Both the position numbers and the translations under genes were made by a program. Under the pieces are notes generated by a model. The model was given only the letters and a program-made list of their open reading frames with translations, did not search any database and was not told the origin of the DNA. A stretch of 64,000 bases of DNA. It comes from Flectonema sp. DT1601. Lineage: Eukaryota > Euglenozoa > Diplonemea > Diplonemida > Diplonemidae. This document shows positions 41,684 to 50,779 of the stretch, one piece after another. Within the stretch, counting starts at the first letter, position 1, and every line of letters starts with the position of its first letter. The stretch is from positions 317,501 to 381,500 of the forward strand of contig OZ025863.1 of NCBI GenBank assembly GCA_964019425.1, given 5' to 3'.

Positions 41684-44600
41684 ATGCGAGGAGCCATCCT
41701 CCCGTTGCTGTTGGTCTTGTTGTTGGTTTCGGAATGCAGTGGTGGTACTTATGAATGGTTTCTACTGGGGATTGACCCAACGAATCAAACAGCTGTGATT
41801 AGAAACGTTATAAAAGAAGTGAAAAGTAAATATACTACAACGACAATATCAAAAAAAAAACATCCGATAGAAATATACCTGCAGGAAAGTGATACTGATC
41901 ACAGTGAACTTGTTTATCAAGGATCACATGCAGGATGGGGTAGAGGTGAGCAGCTTCAAGGATTAAATATCTTGAGTGATAAGGTTAGCAGTAGATATGC
42001 GTTTAATCCACACTTTCTAATTAAAAGTAATTGTAGAGGTGATCTCATTATCGTGTTAGACACTACGAATGGAACAGTAATGACACTTTCAACGCAAATA
42101 CCCGATCCGCGAGACAGATCGTTTTCACCTCTCCAATCGGGTCCAGTACCTGAACTTTCGACAATTCAAGAAATCGGAGACCCAGGAAGACAGAATAATA
42201 TTGTTTTCTTAAGTTCGGGATACCTCCCGATTGATAAAGAAAAATTCAAACTGGACGTAACAAACGCTGTGTCTGTACTGCAATTTGGAACTCCTTCTCT
42301 TGACAGTTCTCCGTGGCCAAGGTTCTTCTCTTCTCTGAATGTTTATTCAGTTTTTCAACCTTCTTCAGAATCTGGAGCATCGATGCCTCACGGAAAGAAT
42401 CACGTTCCTCCGAGTTCGTTATATTGTGATGACGAGAAGGGTTGCGAACCATTCTTTGCTAAGAATAATCTGGACTGCGCGTACGGTACACCTCATCAGA
42501 AAATGTTGTATTGTAATTATGAAAAAGTTGTTGCCTTAGCATCATACAGTCCCAACCCAACAGTGATTGTTGTCATCGTGAATCATAATGTGTATGGAGG
42601 AACTGGTGATCCGGGCCCTTCAGGGGGTAGTTCTCCAGGCGTAGCTGTTGTTTATAATGGAGAGAGCCTAGCGTTATTACTCGTTCATGAACTTGGTCAT
42701 GCGTTTGCGGGTCTGTCTGATGAGTACAGCTACGGCATTGAAGAAAGCAGTGATTTAGGACTTAAGAATTGTGCGTTTGATCCGAATTCTCAGTGGAATG
42801 AGTTTCGTGATGATGGTTTTGACGTGGATCAGATTTATTCAAAACCTTGTTCGTATTCTAATTATTATAAACCAACTTCTGAGAGATGTTTAATGGGTCG
42901 AAGCTACTCATCGATGTGTTCGATATGTAAACACGAAATGTCATTAGCATTCTACGATACAGAGCCTGATATGGGATCGCCTCGATGTCCTCTTCCGGGT
43001 GAAATCATTTACCTAACTCAGGAAGATGAAATAACCCTTCGTATTAATCCAGACTTCTCTAATCTTGTTGATGTTAAAACAACATGGGTAGTTCCAGGTA
43101 ATTATACTTATACTACAGCTGAGTTGTCGAGTTCCTTATTAGTGCTTCGAGGTTCAAGTTTAAATCCAGGTCGTTATGAAATAGTTGTGACGGTTGTGGA
43201 TGATTCTGTTCTTGTTCTTCCATCAAAAAGACTTCCAGCGATGAATGTCAGAGTGGTTTTTACCATCGCAAGAGTTACTTTACAATCTGATAAACCACAT
43301 TCATGTTCGATAAAAAAATGTCAAGGAGTTGGTTGGGAAGACAAACCGTATTGCAGTGTTTGTGATCCTTCTAAGGGTGTTTGTAATATAACTCACGTGA
43401 TTCATCCAAAACAGTATGAAGGAAGTTCAAAAATTGACATCGATCGTGCTGCAGCATGGATATGGACGACTGGCGGCATCGTATTAATCTCTGCTGTGGT
43501 CATAACAACGATCGCTTATTCCATCATTGTCAGACATCGAAAAACAGTCGTTCAAGTAGTCGTGATCCTACCGCAATCAATGCAAAGACTTCGCCTCGCG
43601 GTTCTGATAGAAATTATCATCGCTGTAATCAGCTCGATCATTACTCTTTGTATTGCTATATATGCTTATGATAGGGTGTTAATATTCGGGAAGGGTTTCT
43701 TGTTAGCTGTATTGCTCTTAGCTTTATTCCTGTTTTGCTCTTCATTTCCGTTGTTGGTTGCGGTATTTCTAAGACATGTCAAGTGGATGATAATTAGTAC
43801 TGTTTGGTTGTGTGTGATAGCGATTTCATTTCTGTGTGTCGGATCGCTTATTCTGTGGGTTGCGAACAATATTGGAGGTGAGACACTACGCAACAGAATG
43901 TCACGTTCGTGGGATGAAGCTACCGAAAACAATCCTCAAGATGTGTGTCGATTCCAACGACACGCTAAGTGCTCAGGATTCATTCACAGCTGCAGCAACG
44001 TTGGAGGTACCAAACTCCCATCGTATTGTCCGATAAATTGCGAAATAGGAAATCGAGTAGCTGATTCATGCTACTCTCAATTAGAAGACTTCGTGAGTGA
44101 TAATTTCAAACCGGCTGGAACAGCACTTATCGTCTGTTTTGTTTATCTACTTATTATAATGGTATCGTCGATAGTGTTGGCTATTGCTGTTCAAAGTCGT
44201 AAGAATGAAATGATAAAACGAAGGAGGTACAGACTACTGGGAGTTACTGAACCAACTCTCGATTCTGATGAAGAAGATGTCGATATGACGAGCCCTCCTC
44301 TCACTGATGAAGAAATAACTCAATTGAAAATTGAATTTCAAAAAGTTGATAAAAATAAAAATAATACTCTTGACAGGCAAGAAGCTTTTACATTTTGGGA
44401 AGTAGCTCTGGGACATCCACCAACTGAGTACGATATTGAAACTGCTGAAAAATTTGTTGACACTAACTGCGATGGACTGATATCATTCGAAGAATTCATT
44501 GCTCTTTATCAACCATTTGACCATCGACATTCAACAGAAGACTCTCGAACTAATGAACTAGACAATGAGAATCCAACGTGCATTGATCCACAGATCCGAG

Positions 44601-45802
44601 GCGAACTCACTCCTGCAGATATTCGTTTTTTACGTTCAGAATTCAAACGAATCGACAGAGGCTGTGGGATACTATCTTCCAAAAGACAATTAAAAGAATG
44701 GTATCGAATACTCTACGGAAGAGATCCTATGGATGATGAGATAGAATGGTTTTCAAATACTGTGGATCCAGAAAATACCGGAAAGGTTGATTTTCAAGGA
44801 TTCTGTCTTCCCTATAAAAATCAAAGAAAGCAAATAGCTAATCAACTGTTGGCGGAGGTTGGAACTGTTGAGTTGAGAAAGTTGAGGAGATTGTTTGGTG
44901 AAGTCAACAAAGGCAACGACTCGGTTCTAACAACTGATGAGGAATTCAGCTTAGTGTTTGAAGTTTTTCATGGACGCTCTCCTCCTTCACAAGAAGATGT
45001 TGAAGAACTAAAGCAACTCTTAGCTCTACTTAACAACGGCATTGTCGGTTTCCTCGAATTCTGCACCCCATTCGCCCGACGTGCCAGAAGACGAAAAAAG
45101 ATGCGACAGGGACTCGATCCTGAGCGTATAGAAGCAATTCGCTCGCACTACCTCCTCCTTGAGAAGGATGAGTTAGGTAACTTAGCAGCTCAGGCATGTT
45201 CACAACTGTACAGCGTATTGTACGAGGAAGTACCGAGTGAAGAAGTTCTTTGTGAATTTATAAGAGAGTTGGATGTCGAGAAGGTTGGAGCAATTGGTTT
45301 TGATGAAATCCTCAGACTGTTTGCTGAAACAGCGAGAATGACATCAGCTAAGAGATGGTTACAAGGACAAGGTGTTACAGCTACTGAAACAGTTATGGTG
45401 GAGAATGATTTCAAAGTTTTATCAACCATCGATGATGGTCTTCGTATGGGAGTTCCACTTGAAGGTGTTTCAGCATTACTAAGAAATACCTCTCGAAGTA
45501 TAGGTTCAGGACAGCTCTCAACAGCTGAGATTCGTTCTTTATTTACTGCCGCTGATCATGATGGTGATGGGTTTTTAGATGAGTTGGAGTTTACCCAACT
45601 TCACTTTAATTCAGTTCTCAGTGTTTGGAAGGATGCGGGTGTTCCTCTTCCTGTTCCGATGACTATTCGGACTGATTTACTTTCTCAGCCATCGCAATTA
45701 ACACTTCCGAATCCACTACAGGAATCACCATCTCTGAACCCGTTGGTTAATTCACTTCCTCAAACACCAGTTTTACCTAGCCATCCTATGCAATGCGCTT
45801 AG
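41684..45802 (+). CDS. Chimeric membrane protein: M64-like metallopeptidase, tetraspanin-like segment, EF-hands
   Basis: 1372 residues; the ATG at 41684 opens a signal peptide (MRGAILPLLLVLLLVSECSG). The ectodomain matches peptidase family M64 (IgA peptidase): NNIVFLSSGYLP, then HELGHAFAGLSDEY (zinc site HExxH, near 334). Helix 1 is near 589-615. Four more helices (about 635-661, 671-697, 701-726, 812-836) are spaced like a tetraspanin, with a large Cys-rich loop between the last two (CRFQRHAKCSGFIHSC...YCPINC, echoing the CCG loop). The cytosolic part has EF-hand loops: DKNKNNTLDRQE (near 888), DTNCDGLISFEE (near 925) and DHDGDGFLDELE (near 1290), plus degenerate ones between. A surface protease tied to internal Ca2+ sensing is inferred. 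Confidence 0.88.
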   Translation: MRGAILPLLLVLLLVSECSGGTYEWFLLGIDPTNQTAVIRNVIKEVKSKYTTTTISKKKHPIEIYLQESDTDHSELVYQGSHAGWGRGEQLQGLNILSDKVSSRYAFNPHFLIKSNCRGDLIIVLDTTNGTVMTLSTQIPDPRDRSFSPLQSGPVPELSTIQEIGDPGRQNNIVFLSSGYLPIDKEKFKLDVTNAVSVLQFGTPSLDSSPWPRFFSSLNVYSVFQPSSESGASMPHGKNHVPPSSLYCDDEKGCEPFFAKNNLDCAYGTPHQKMLYCNYEKVVALASYSPNPTVIVVIVNHNVYGGTGDPGPSGGSSPGVAVVYNGESLALLLVHELGHAFAGLSDEYSYGIEESSDLGLKNCAFDPNSQWNEFRDDGFDVDQIYSKPCSYSNYYKPTSERCLMGRSYSSMCSICKHEMSLAFYDTEPDMGSPRCPLPGEIIYLTQEDEITLRINPDFSNLVDVKTTWVVPGNYTYTTAELSSSLLVLRGSSLNPGRYEIVVTVVDDSVLVLPSKRLPAMNVRVVFTIARVTLQSDKPHSCSIKKCQGVGWEDKPYCSVCDPSKGVCNITHVIHPKQYEGSSKIDIDRAAAWIWTTGGIVLISAVVITTIAYSIIVRHRKTVVQVVVILPQSMQRLRLAVLIEIIIAVISSIITLCIAIYAYDRVLIFGKGFLLAVLLLALFLFCSSFPLLVAVFLRHVKWMIISTVWLCVIAISFLCVGSLILWVANNIGGETLRNRMSRSWDEATENNPQDVCRFQRHAKCSGFIHSCSNVGGTKLPSYCPINCEIGNRVADSCYSQLEDFVSDNFKPAGTALIVCFVYLLIIMVSSIVLAIAVQSRKNEMIKRRRYRLLGVTEPTLDSDEEDVDMTSPPLTDEEITQLKIEFQKVDKNKNNTLDRQEAFTFWEVALGHPPTEYDIETAEKFVDTNCDGLISFEEFIALYQPFDHRHSTEDSRTNELDNENPTCIDPQIRGELTPADIRFLRSEFKRIDRGCGILSSKRQLKEWYRILYGRDPMDDEIEWFSNTVDPENTGKVDFQGFCLPYKNQRKQIANQLLAEVGTVELRKLRRLFGEVNKGNDSVLTTDEEFSLVFEVFHGRSPPSQEDVEELKQLLALLNNGIVGFLEFCTPFARRARRRKKMRQGLDPERIEAIRSHYLLLEKDELGNLAAQACSQLYSVLYEEVPSEEVLCEFIRELDVEKVGAIGFDEILRLFAETARMTSAKRWLQGQGVTATETVMVENDFKVLSTIDDGLRMGVPLEGVSALLRNTSRSIGSGQLSTAEIRSLFTAADHDGDGFLDELEFTQLHFNSVLSVWKDAGVPLPVPMTIRTDLLSQPSQLTLPNPLQESPSLNPLVNSLPQTPVLPSHPMQCA

Positions 45803-46452
45803 TCAGTTGTGTTTATTATTATTTATTTTATTTTTTTTGTTTTTATTGTGGTGGTGAAAAACCATCTATTGGTTTATGTTTCAAGTACGGTAGGGTTGTT
45901 TTATTTTTAAAATCTGTTTTGTGTCTTTTTTTTCCCCCCTACTTTTTTTTTTTGTTGCTGCAAAAGCAAATAACTATTAGAACTGTTTTAGCAGGGAGGG
46001 TGAAATCCGATTTTTTTTTTTTTTTTTTTTTCGCATATCAAGAACTTGACAAAAGCTACAACAACAACGAAAAAAAAAAGTTCTTATTTCATACCTTTTT
46101 ATGTCAACAAGTTACTAAAGGAAACAAGGGGGGAGGCGGGGGAAAGAAAAGAAAAAAAAAAACAAGAAACGAAACAGGGAGTGATGGTAGATCTCAGTAT
46201 GTGTAATCGTTCGGCATTTTTGTGTTTTCACAAAACTTTTTTTTTTTTTTTTTTTTTTTGATTTTGTGACCTATCCATGTTATGGATTTTTTTTGTAATA
46301 ATAATTTCAAAAAAACAACAACAACCAAAAAAAAAAAACCACCACAACTTAATATAAATTATTTATCAAAAAAGGGAAATTTAATTAAAAAAAATAAAAT
46401 AAAAATGGAAACCTTCTAAAATGTTCTGATTTCACGAAAAGAGAAACAAGCA
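45803..46452. other. Intergenic, homopolymer-rich
   Basis: T-runs at 46011-46031 and 46239-46259; A/C-rich stretch 46306-46350. No repeat or gene recognised. Confidence 0.5.
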
Positions 46453-48345
46453 ATGCTACAATCAGTTATTATAGCGAATCTCCTTATGGTTGTTAACACT
46501 ATGCATAGATCAGAATCGGAGCCACCACCATCAACGTACGATAAATGTGTTGAAATTGGTGTTACCGAAGCTGGAGAGTTGTCGAATTTCATTTTAGAGT
46601 GGAATCTCGTCCCTGATCCAGAGTTCAGACTGCAAATTGCATTTCATGGAAGAGGTGATAGAGGTTTCGTTGGAATTGGATTTGAAGATACCGGAAAAGG
46701 AAATCAATTCGTATCTGGTCACCCCCCTCAAGACATTCATTGCGTAAGAGCAATGTACGACAATGCAACGGAGCTAAACTCCGAAGGAGTTCCTTTTGAT
46801 TATGACGTTGAGGTACCGGGTATTCATTTGGAACAAGACCCAATGTGGATTCACAGCAGAATTGAACGAAATTTAACGATCGGAACCTCTTCAGACCCAT
46901 TCAAAGAGTCTCTTCGCTTCACTATTTTATGGGCTCTACGTTGGAGTGCTGTTCTTGACGGGACCTGTCAAGACGTTGATAACGTTCTCCCGATAACTGA
47001 ATTTGCGACGTTTGCGGTGGATCTCTCTGATCCGAATAACTATTTTAATACTCCAGTCATTTCTAAGAGGAAAGTATTTTCTGAAGGAGAACCTCGCTGT
47101 AAACCTTTATCTACACACGTAACGATAGAACCATCATCTTATGGAAGCGGAAACGTACTATTTCCGGAAGGCCTTCTTGCGGGAGAAATGCATCAGGTTA
47201 ACAGAATAGCTGTTTTACTGATCGGAGGAGGGACGGGTCCTATCGGCGGGTCTCTTGGATTGCGATCGGGTGAAGAAGCTCCAATTTTTTCAGGATCACT
47301 GAAGGTTGGAGAAAATCTAAACAACGTTTGTCAGGATACCACTTCGAAAATAATCGCAGGATGGACTGGATTCTCTGACGAGATTGGCGGAATATCCCAC
47401 TACACAATTACAATACGCGATTACGATATTGAAGATAACATTATTGAGAATGTTTTTATAAACCACGTTACCTACATTGAGCATTCCGTAAACCTCCATT
47501 CAAACAGTTCAATTCAACTACTAGTCACAGCCTGGAATCACGCTGGTTTAAGTACCACTGTGTCAAGTAATTGGATTAGGGTGTTAAACAATAAAAAACC
47601 GATAAACGCGGAATTTTTTAACGGAGTGAACGACGGTGGAACCACAGCTGCATATCAAGGACAGAGTAAACATATTATATGGTGGTCTCAAGAAGCCACA
47701 TTTGATGGTTACTGGACAGGCTATGTGAGGGAAGACAAAGACGTCTTAGCAACCTCTGGAGAATGGGCTTCAGTCGGAAGCTACACATACGCTGTGGGTG
47801 AGGTCGGTGTTTCACAAAATTCAGTTTTTGATTGGACGTCGACTTCGGATTCTTTGTTTTCAATATCATCGATCTCACTCCAAGACGGGAAGCAGTATTA
47901 CTTTACAATAACAACGACAAACTGTGCTGGGATTACTAGCGTTGGTACCTCTAATCACGTCACAGTGGATCTTAGCCCACCGATATCTGGTGAGGTATTT
48001 GACGGGAACATAACATTATCTGATGCTGCAGTTGTTCAGCCGTGGGAACCTCTCTGGGCATCATGGGCCTTCTTTAAAGATGAAATTTCTGGTTTACATC
48101 ACTACGAGTGGTCTGCAGGTATTCAAAAACACTCAGCATCAACTGAAGTCCTATCATGGAGACAAGTTGGACTTGATACGGCAGCAGACACACTTGATCC
48201 TGCTAATGGAAACAGCACGCTACCAGATCTCAGAGATTTGGGTGTTAACATTGGAGATGTAATCTACCTTCACGTTAGAGCTTTTGACAATGCAGGACAT
48301 TATACTACAGTGACATCCAATGGTACGCTGGTAGTTGTTTATTAG
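46453..48345 (+). CDS. Secreted DOMON-like/fibronectin-III-like protein
   Basis: 630 residues with an N-terminal hydrophobic segment (MLQSVIIANLLMVVNTM) that may act as a signal peptide. Residues about 30-195 have a DOMON-like pattern (LEWNLVPDPEFRLQIAFHGR then GFVGIGF). The rest holds beta-sandwich repeats of fibronectin-III or Ig type (WTGFSDEIGGISHYTITI; WASWAFFKDEISGLHHYEW; YYFTITTTNCAGITS). Many N-glycosylation sequons (NAT, NLT, NSS, NGT). No transmembrane helix at the C-terminus. Extracellular or lumenal binding role inferred. Confidence 0.7.
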   Translation: MLQSVIIANLLMVVNTMHRSESEPPPSTYDKCVEIGVTEAGELSNFILEWNLVPDPEFRLQIAFHGRGDRGFVGIGFEDTGKGNQFVSGHPPQDIHCVRAMYDNATELNSEGVPFDYDVEVPGIHLEQDPMWIHSRIERNLTIGTSSDPFKESLRFTILWALRWSAVLDGTCQDVDNVLPITEFATFAVDLSDPNNYFNTPVISKRKVFSEGEPRCKPLSTHVTIEPSSYGSGNVLFPEGLLAGEMHQVNRIAVLLIGGGTGPIGGSLGLRSGEEAPIFSGSLKVGENLNNVCQDTTSKIIAGWTGFSDEIGGISHYTITIRDYDIEDNIIENVFINHVTYIEHSVNLHSNSSIQLLVTAWNHAGLSTTVSSNWIRVLNNKKPINAEFFNGVNDGGTTAAYQGQSKHIIWWSQEATFDGYWTGYVREDKDVLATSGEWASVGSYTYAVGEVGVSQNSVFDWTSTSDSLFSISSISLQDGKQYYFTITTTNCAGITSVGTSNHVTVDLSPPISGEVFDGNITLSDAAVVQPWEPLWASWAFFKDEISGLHHYEWSAGIQKHSASTEVLSWRQVGLDTAADTLDPANGNSTLPDLRDLGVNIGDVIYLHVRAFDNAGHYTTVTSNGTLVVVY

Positions 48346-48698
48346 GTGGAGGAAAGTTGTTGTTGTTGTTTTTTTTTTTTTTTTTTGTGAAATACCCAAA
48401 TAAGAAACTAACACAAAAACTACGCAATTGCAGAGGGAATACAAGAAGAGTAATTATTTAAGTTAAGTATGGAACTTTTGTTGTTATGTTTTGAGTTCTC
48501 TTGTCTGTTATACTTTTTGTTAATGGCAGGAGCTCGTTGAAAAGATGATGAGAGAGGTGAATGAGATAAATTTGAGATCGTATTTTATAATATTATTATC
48601 TGTTAGTCGCTTTTTGTTTCTAATTTTCAAAAAGACCGCCTACCCCCCCCAAAAAAAATCCTAGTCTTGCTAACTAAGATGCTTCAGTCACAACAGAT
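48346..48698. other. Intergenic, possible exon remnant
   Basis: A T-run at 48369-48386. After GGCAG near 48530 the frame ELVEKMMREVNEINLRSYF looks protein-like but cannot be tied to any gene. Confidence 0.3.
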
Positions 48699-48905
48699 GA
48701 TTGACTTACTTCTACACCATACTGATGATGAGAGAATAGAGGTAAGAGGTATATGGATTACTCTCGAAACCTAATAGTTACTTTAAAAGGCTAAGTTAAG
48801 CATCACACCTAGTCACTGTATCTCAGAACTAATGTTAAATTATCGTTAAGTTTTTTATGATACAAACATTTGTATTTTACGTACAAAATCAAACAGTTAA
48901 CCCCC
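48699..48905 (+). repeat. C-tract-ended repeat (G+D), second long copy
   Basis: Same two-part repeat as 1854-2062. Its C-run ends 25 nt before the start at 48930, separated only by an A-run, so this repeat forms the whole proximal 5' region of that gene. Confidence 0.9.
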
Positions 48906-48929
48906 GCAAAAAAAAAAAAAAAAAAAAAC

Positions 48930-50477
48930 ATGTCAAATCCTTCTAGCATTAGATACCCTGACTTGAGTGAAAAACTAGCCTTATTATTATATAAAAGAGA
49001 CGTTGATATGGGTTTTATTGAAGCTGAAGGTGTTGTGGAAGATTCAGTTGAGGATAAGTCGGATTCTTATTTTGTTGATACCTTCTCGAGTGATGATCAG
49101 ATGAAAAGTTATGACATCATTGATGAGAAGTTAAGGGTAACAGGTACATCATGCTGGTACATCAAGGAAAACCAACTTCACCAATCTGGTTTTATCACTC
49201 AGTCGAGTCGCTATTCTGGTCAAGTTCATGCTAGGAGGGGTTCAACTGCTGTTCGTCGTGATTCAAATTTTTCAAATTTCGAACTTCGAGTTCACTTCAT
49301 CGCAAGAGATGGACATCCTCTCAAAGCTGGAGGAGTATCGTTTTGTCGTCAAACAGACTCTGATTACTATTTAATTTTGTCGAACGATAGCCAAACAATG
49401 GTTTTCATCTATAAAGTGGTATCTGACGTATTTTATTTATTACATCAAATGCCTATTTCGAGTGCTCGTAATGGAGTCTATTGTGACATACTAAAACAAA
49501 AAACTGAGTTCACAATAACCTATTCTGGTATTCAAATTAAATTTTCAGACGACTGTCATCCCGGAGGAGGAATAGGCATCGTCGCTTATGATAATTCTTT
49601 ACTGTCGGTCGACTTTATTAGTTGCAGGGAAATTTCAATTTTTCAAATTAATCGTTACTACTTGTGTCCGGGGTATTCATGGAACAAAATCAACGGAGAT
49701 TTCAATTCTCTGTTTGATGTAATTGATTGTAGCAAATCAAGTTTTGGATCTTCCAACTGGGGTATTGACCCATTGACTGGATTCTTAACGCAAACATCTT
49801 CCATATCAGCCACGTGTGACATTGCGTCTGACAAAATTGTGAGAGGTGGTTCTTTTTTACTATTCAAAAATTGCCTTCCCAAAACTCAACACATCAACAT
49901 CTCAGGATACATTATCTCAAGTGATTATAGTTTGAGGAAAAGCACTCCTGATGATGAGGGAGTGGGGTTGGTGTTTAACTACATTTCGGAAGAAAATTTC
50001 AGTTTTTTGCAAATCTCTCCATGTCGGTTGCGGGTGTACCTTGGTAGCATGATTGACGGTGATATTGTAATTGACGATTCTACTGAACTAAAGCAGTCTT
50101 ACGGTTATCCATTTAAAATATCTTTAACTAAATGTTCAAAGAAAAGCGACACTTGTGATGTGTCAGCCGTCGCTGTCACAGCTGTTGTTGGTGGGAGTAG
50201 TTGTGTTTCAACTTCACTCCAAACTCAATTTCATTCCAACTCTCAATGGGGTTTTTTAGTCTGCAATAATCCTCGTTTTGCTTGCAAGCACATCATCGTT
50301 GAAAGCAACGAGCGACCTTCAATGGAATATCAGCAGCCGAGGACACTCCGACAACTCATAGAAAATCAACGTGAAATACTTCAAACAACCGAGTTTGCGA
50401 ATAATGAAATTGCAAACTTACCTTCGATAGTGACCTACAAAATAAAACAGCGGATTGGAAGGTCGAAGGCTACTTAA
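48930..50477 (+). CDS. Protein with two LamG/concanavalin-like domains
   Basis: 515 residues from the ATG at 48930, straight after an A-run. Residues about 65-225 and 260-430 each look like a jelly-roll laminin-G/concanavalin-like unit. The first has FELRVHFIARDGHPLKAGGV, GVSFCRQTDSDYYLILSN and GGGIGIVAYDNSLLSVDF. The second has GSFLLFKNC, VGLVFNYISEENFSFLQI and WGFLVC. The C-terminus is helical (LRQLIENQREILQTTEFANN). No signal peptide or membrane helix is visible, so it may be cytosolic. Ligand unknown. Neighbour of two extracellular-type proteins, but not clearly one itself. Confidence 0.7.
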   Translation: MSNPSSIRYPDLSEKLALLLYKRDVDMGFIEAEGVVEDSVEDKSDSYFVDTFSSDDQMKSYDIIDEKLRVTGTSCWYIKENQLHQSGFITQSSRYSGQVHARRGSTAVRRDSNFSNFELRVHFIARDGHPLKAGGVSFCRQTDSDYYLILSNDSQTMVFIYKVVSDVFYLLHQMPISSARNGVYCDILKQKTEFTITYSGIQIKFSDDCHPGGGIGIVAYDNSLLSVDFISCREISIFQINRYYLCPGYSWNKINGDFNSLFDVIDCSKSSFGSSNWGIDPLTGFLTQTSSISATCDIASDKIVRGGSFLLFKNCLPKTQHINISGYIISSDYSLRKSTPDDEGVGLVFNYISEENFSFLQISPCRLRVYLGSMIDGDIVIDDSTELKQSYGYPFKISLTKCSKKSDTCDVSAVAVTAVVGGSSCVSTSLQTQFHSNSQWGFLVCNNPRFACKHIIVESNERPSMEYQQPRTLRQLIENQREILQTTEFANNEIANLPSIVTYKIKQRIGRSKAT

Positions 50478-50529
50478 AATTCAGTTACACTTGTAGAACC
50501 TTTTAATTTAACTTTTGATATAACTTACT

Positions 50530-50622
50530 TTAGATATTTATGATTCTCTTTTTCTACAGTTTGATTGATGTCACAAGATGACTATTCCCCAAAATAGTAT
50601 TAGACTTCGATAACATATATTG
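50530..50622 (+). pseudogene. Broken duplicate of the 5' end of the FCP1-like gene
   Basis: Repeats 50726-50822 about 202 bp upstream: pyrimidine tract, CTACAG acceptor, TTTGATTGATGTCACAAG, then ATGACTATTCC. One extra A (CAAAATAG against CAAATAG) shifts the frame after five codons, and the match ends soon after. Confidence 0.8.
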
Positions 50623-50639
50623 AACCGGAAATACAGAGG

Positions 50640-50740
50640 AACTGTGTTAACATAATAAAACACCTTTTCTGAGAAGGTCAAACATGATGAGTAAGGCAGT
50701 CTTGCTTTCTTCACGTGCTGGATAATGTTCCTAAGATATT
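50640..50740 (+). repeat. Diverged dispersed repeat between the two copies
   Basis: GAGAAGGTCAAACATGATGA and TTGCTTTCTTCACGTGCTGG resemble 1236-1330 (GAGAAGGGCAAACGCGATGA...CTTTCTTCGCTGAAG) and part of 5080-5120. Confidence 0.45.
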
Positions 50741-50744
50741 TCTA

Positions 50745-50761
50745 ATTATCTTTTCCCACAG
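50745..50761 (+). promoter_or_regulatory. Candidate splice acceptor upstream of the FCP1-like gene
   Basis: TTATCTTTTCCCACAG ends 18 nt before the ATG. The same arrangement is present in the broken duplicate. Confidence 0.6.
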
Positions 50762-50779
50762 TTTGATTGATGTCACAAG

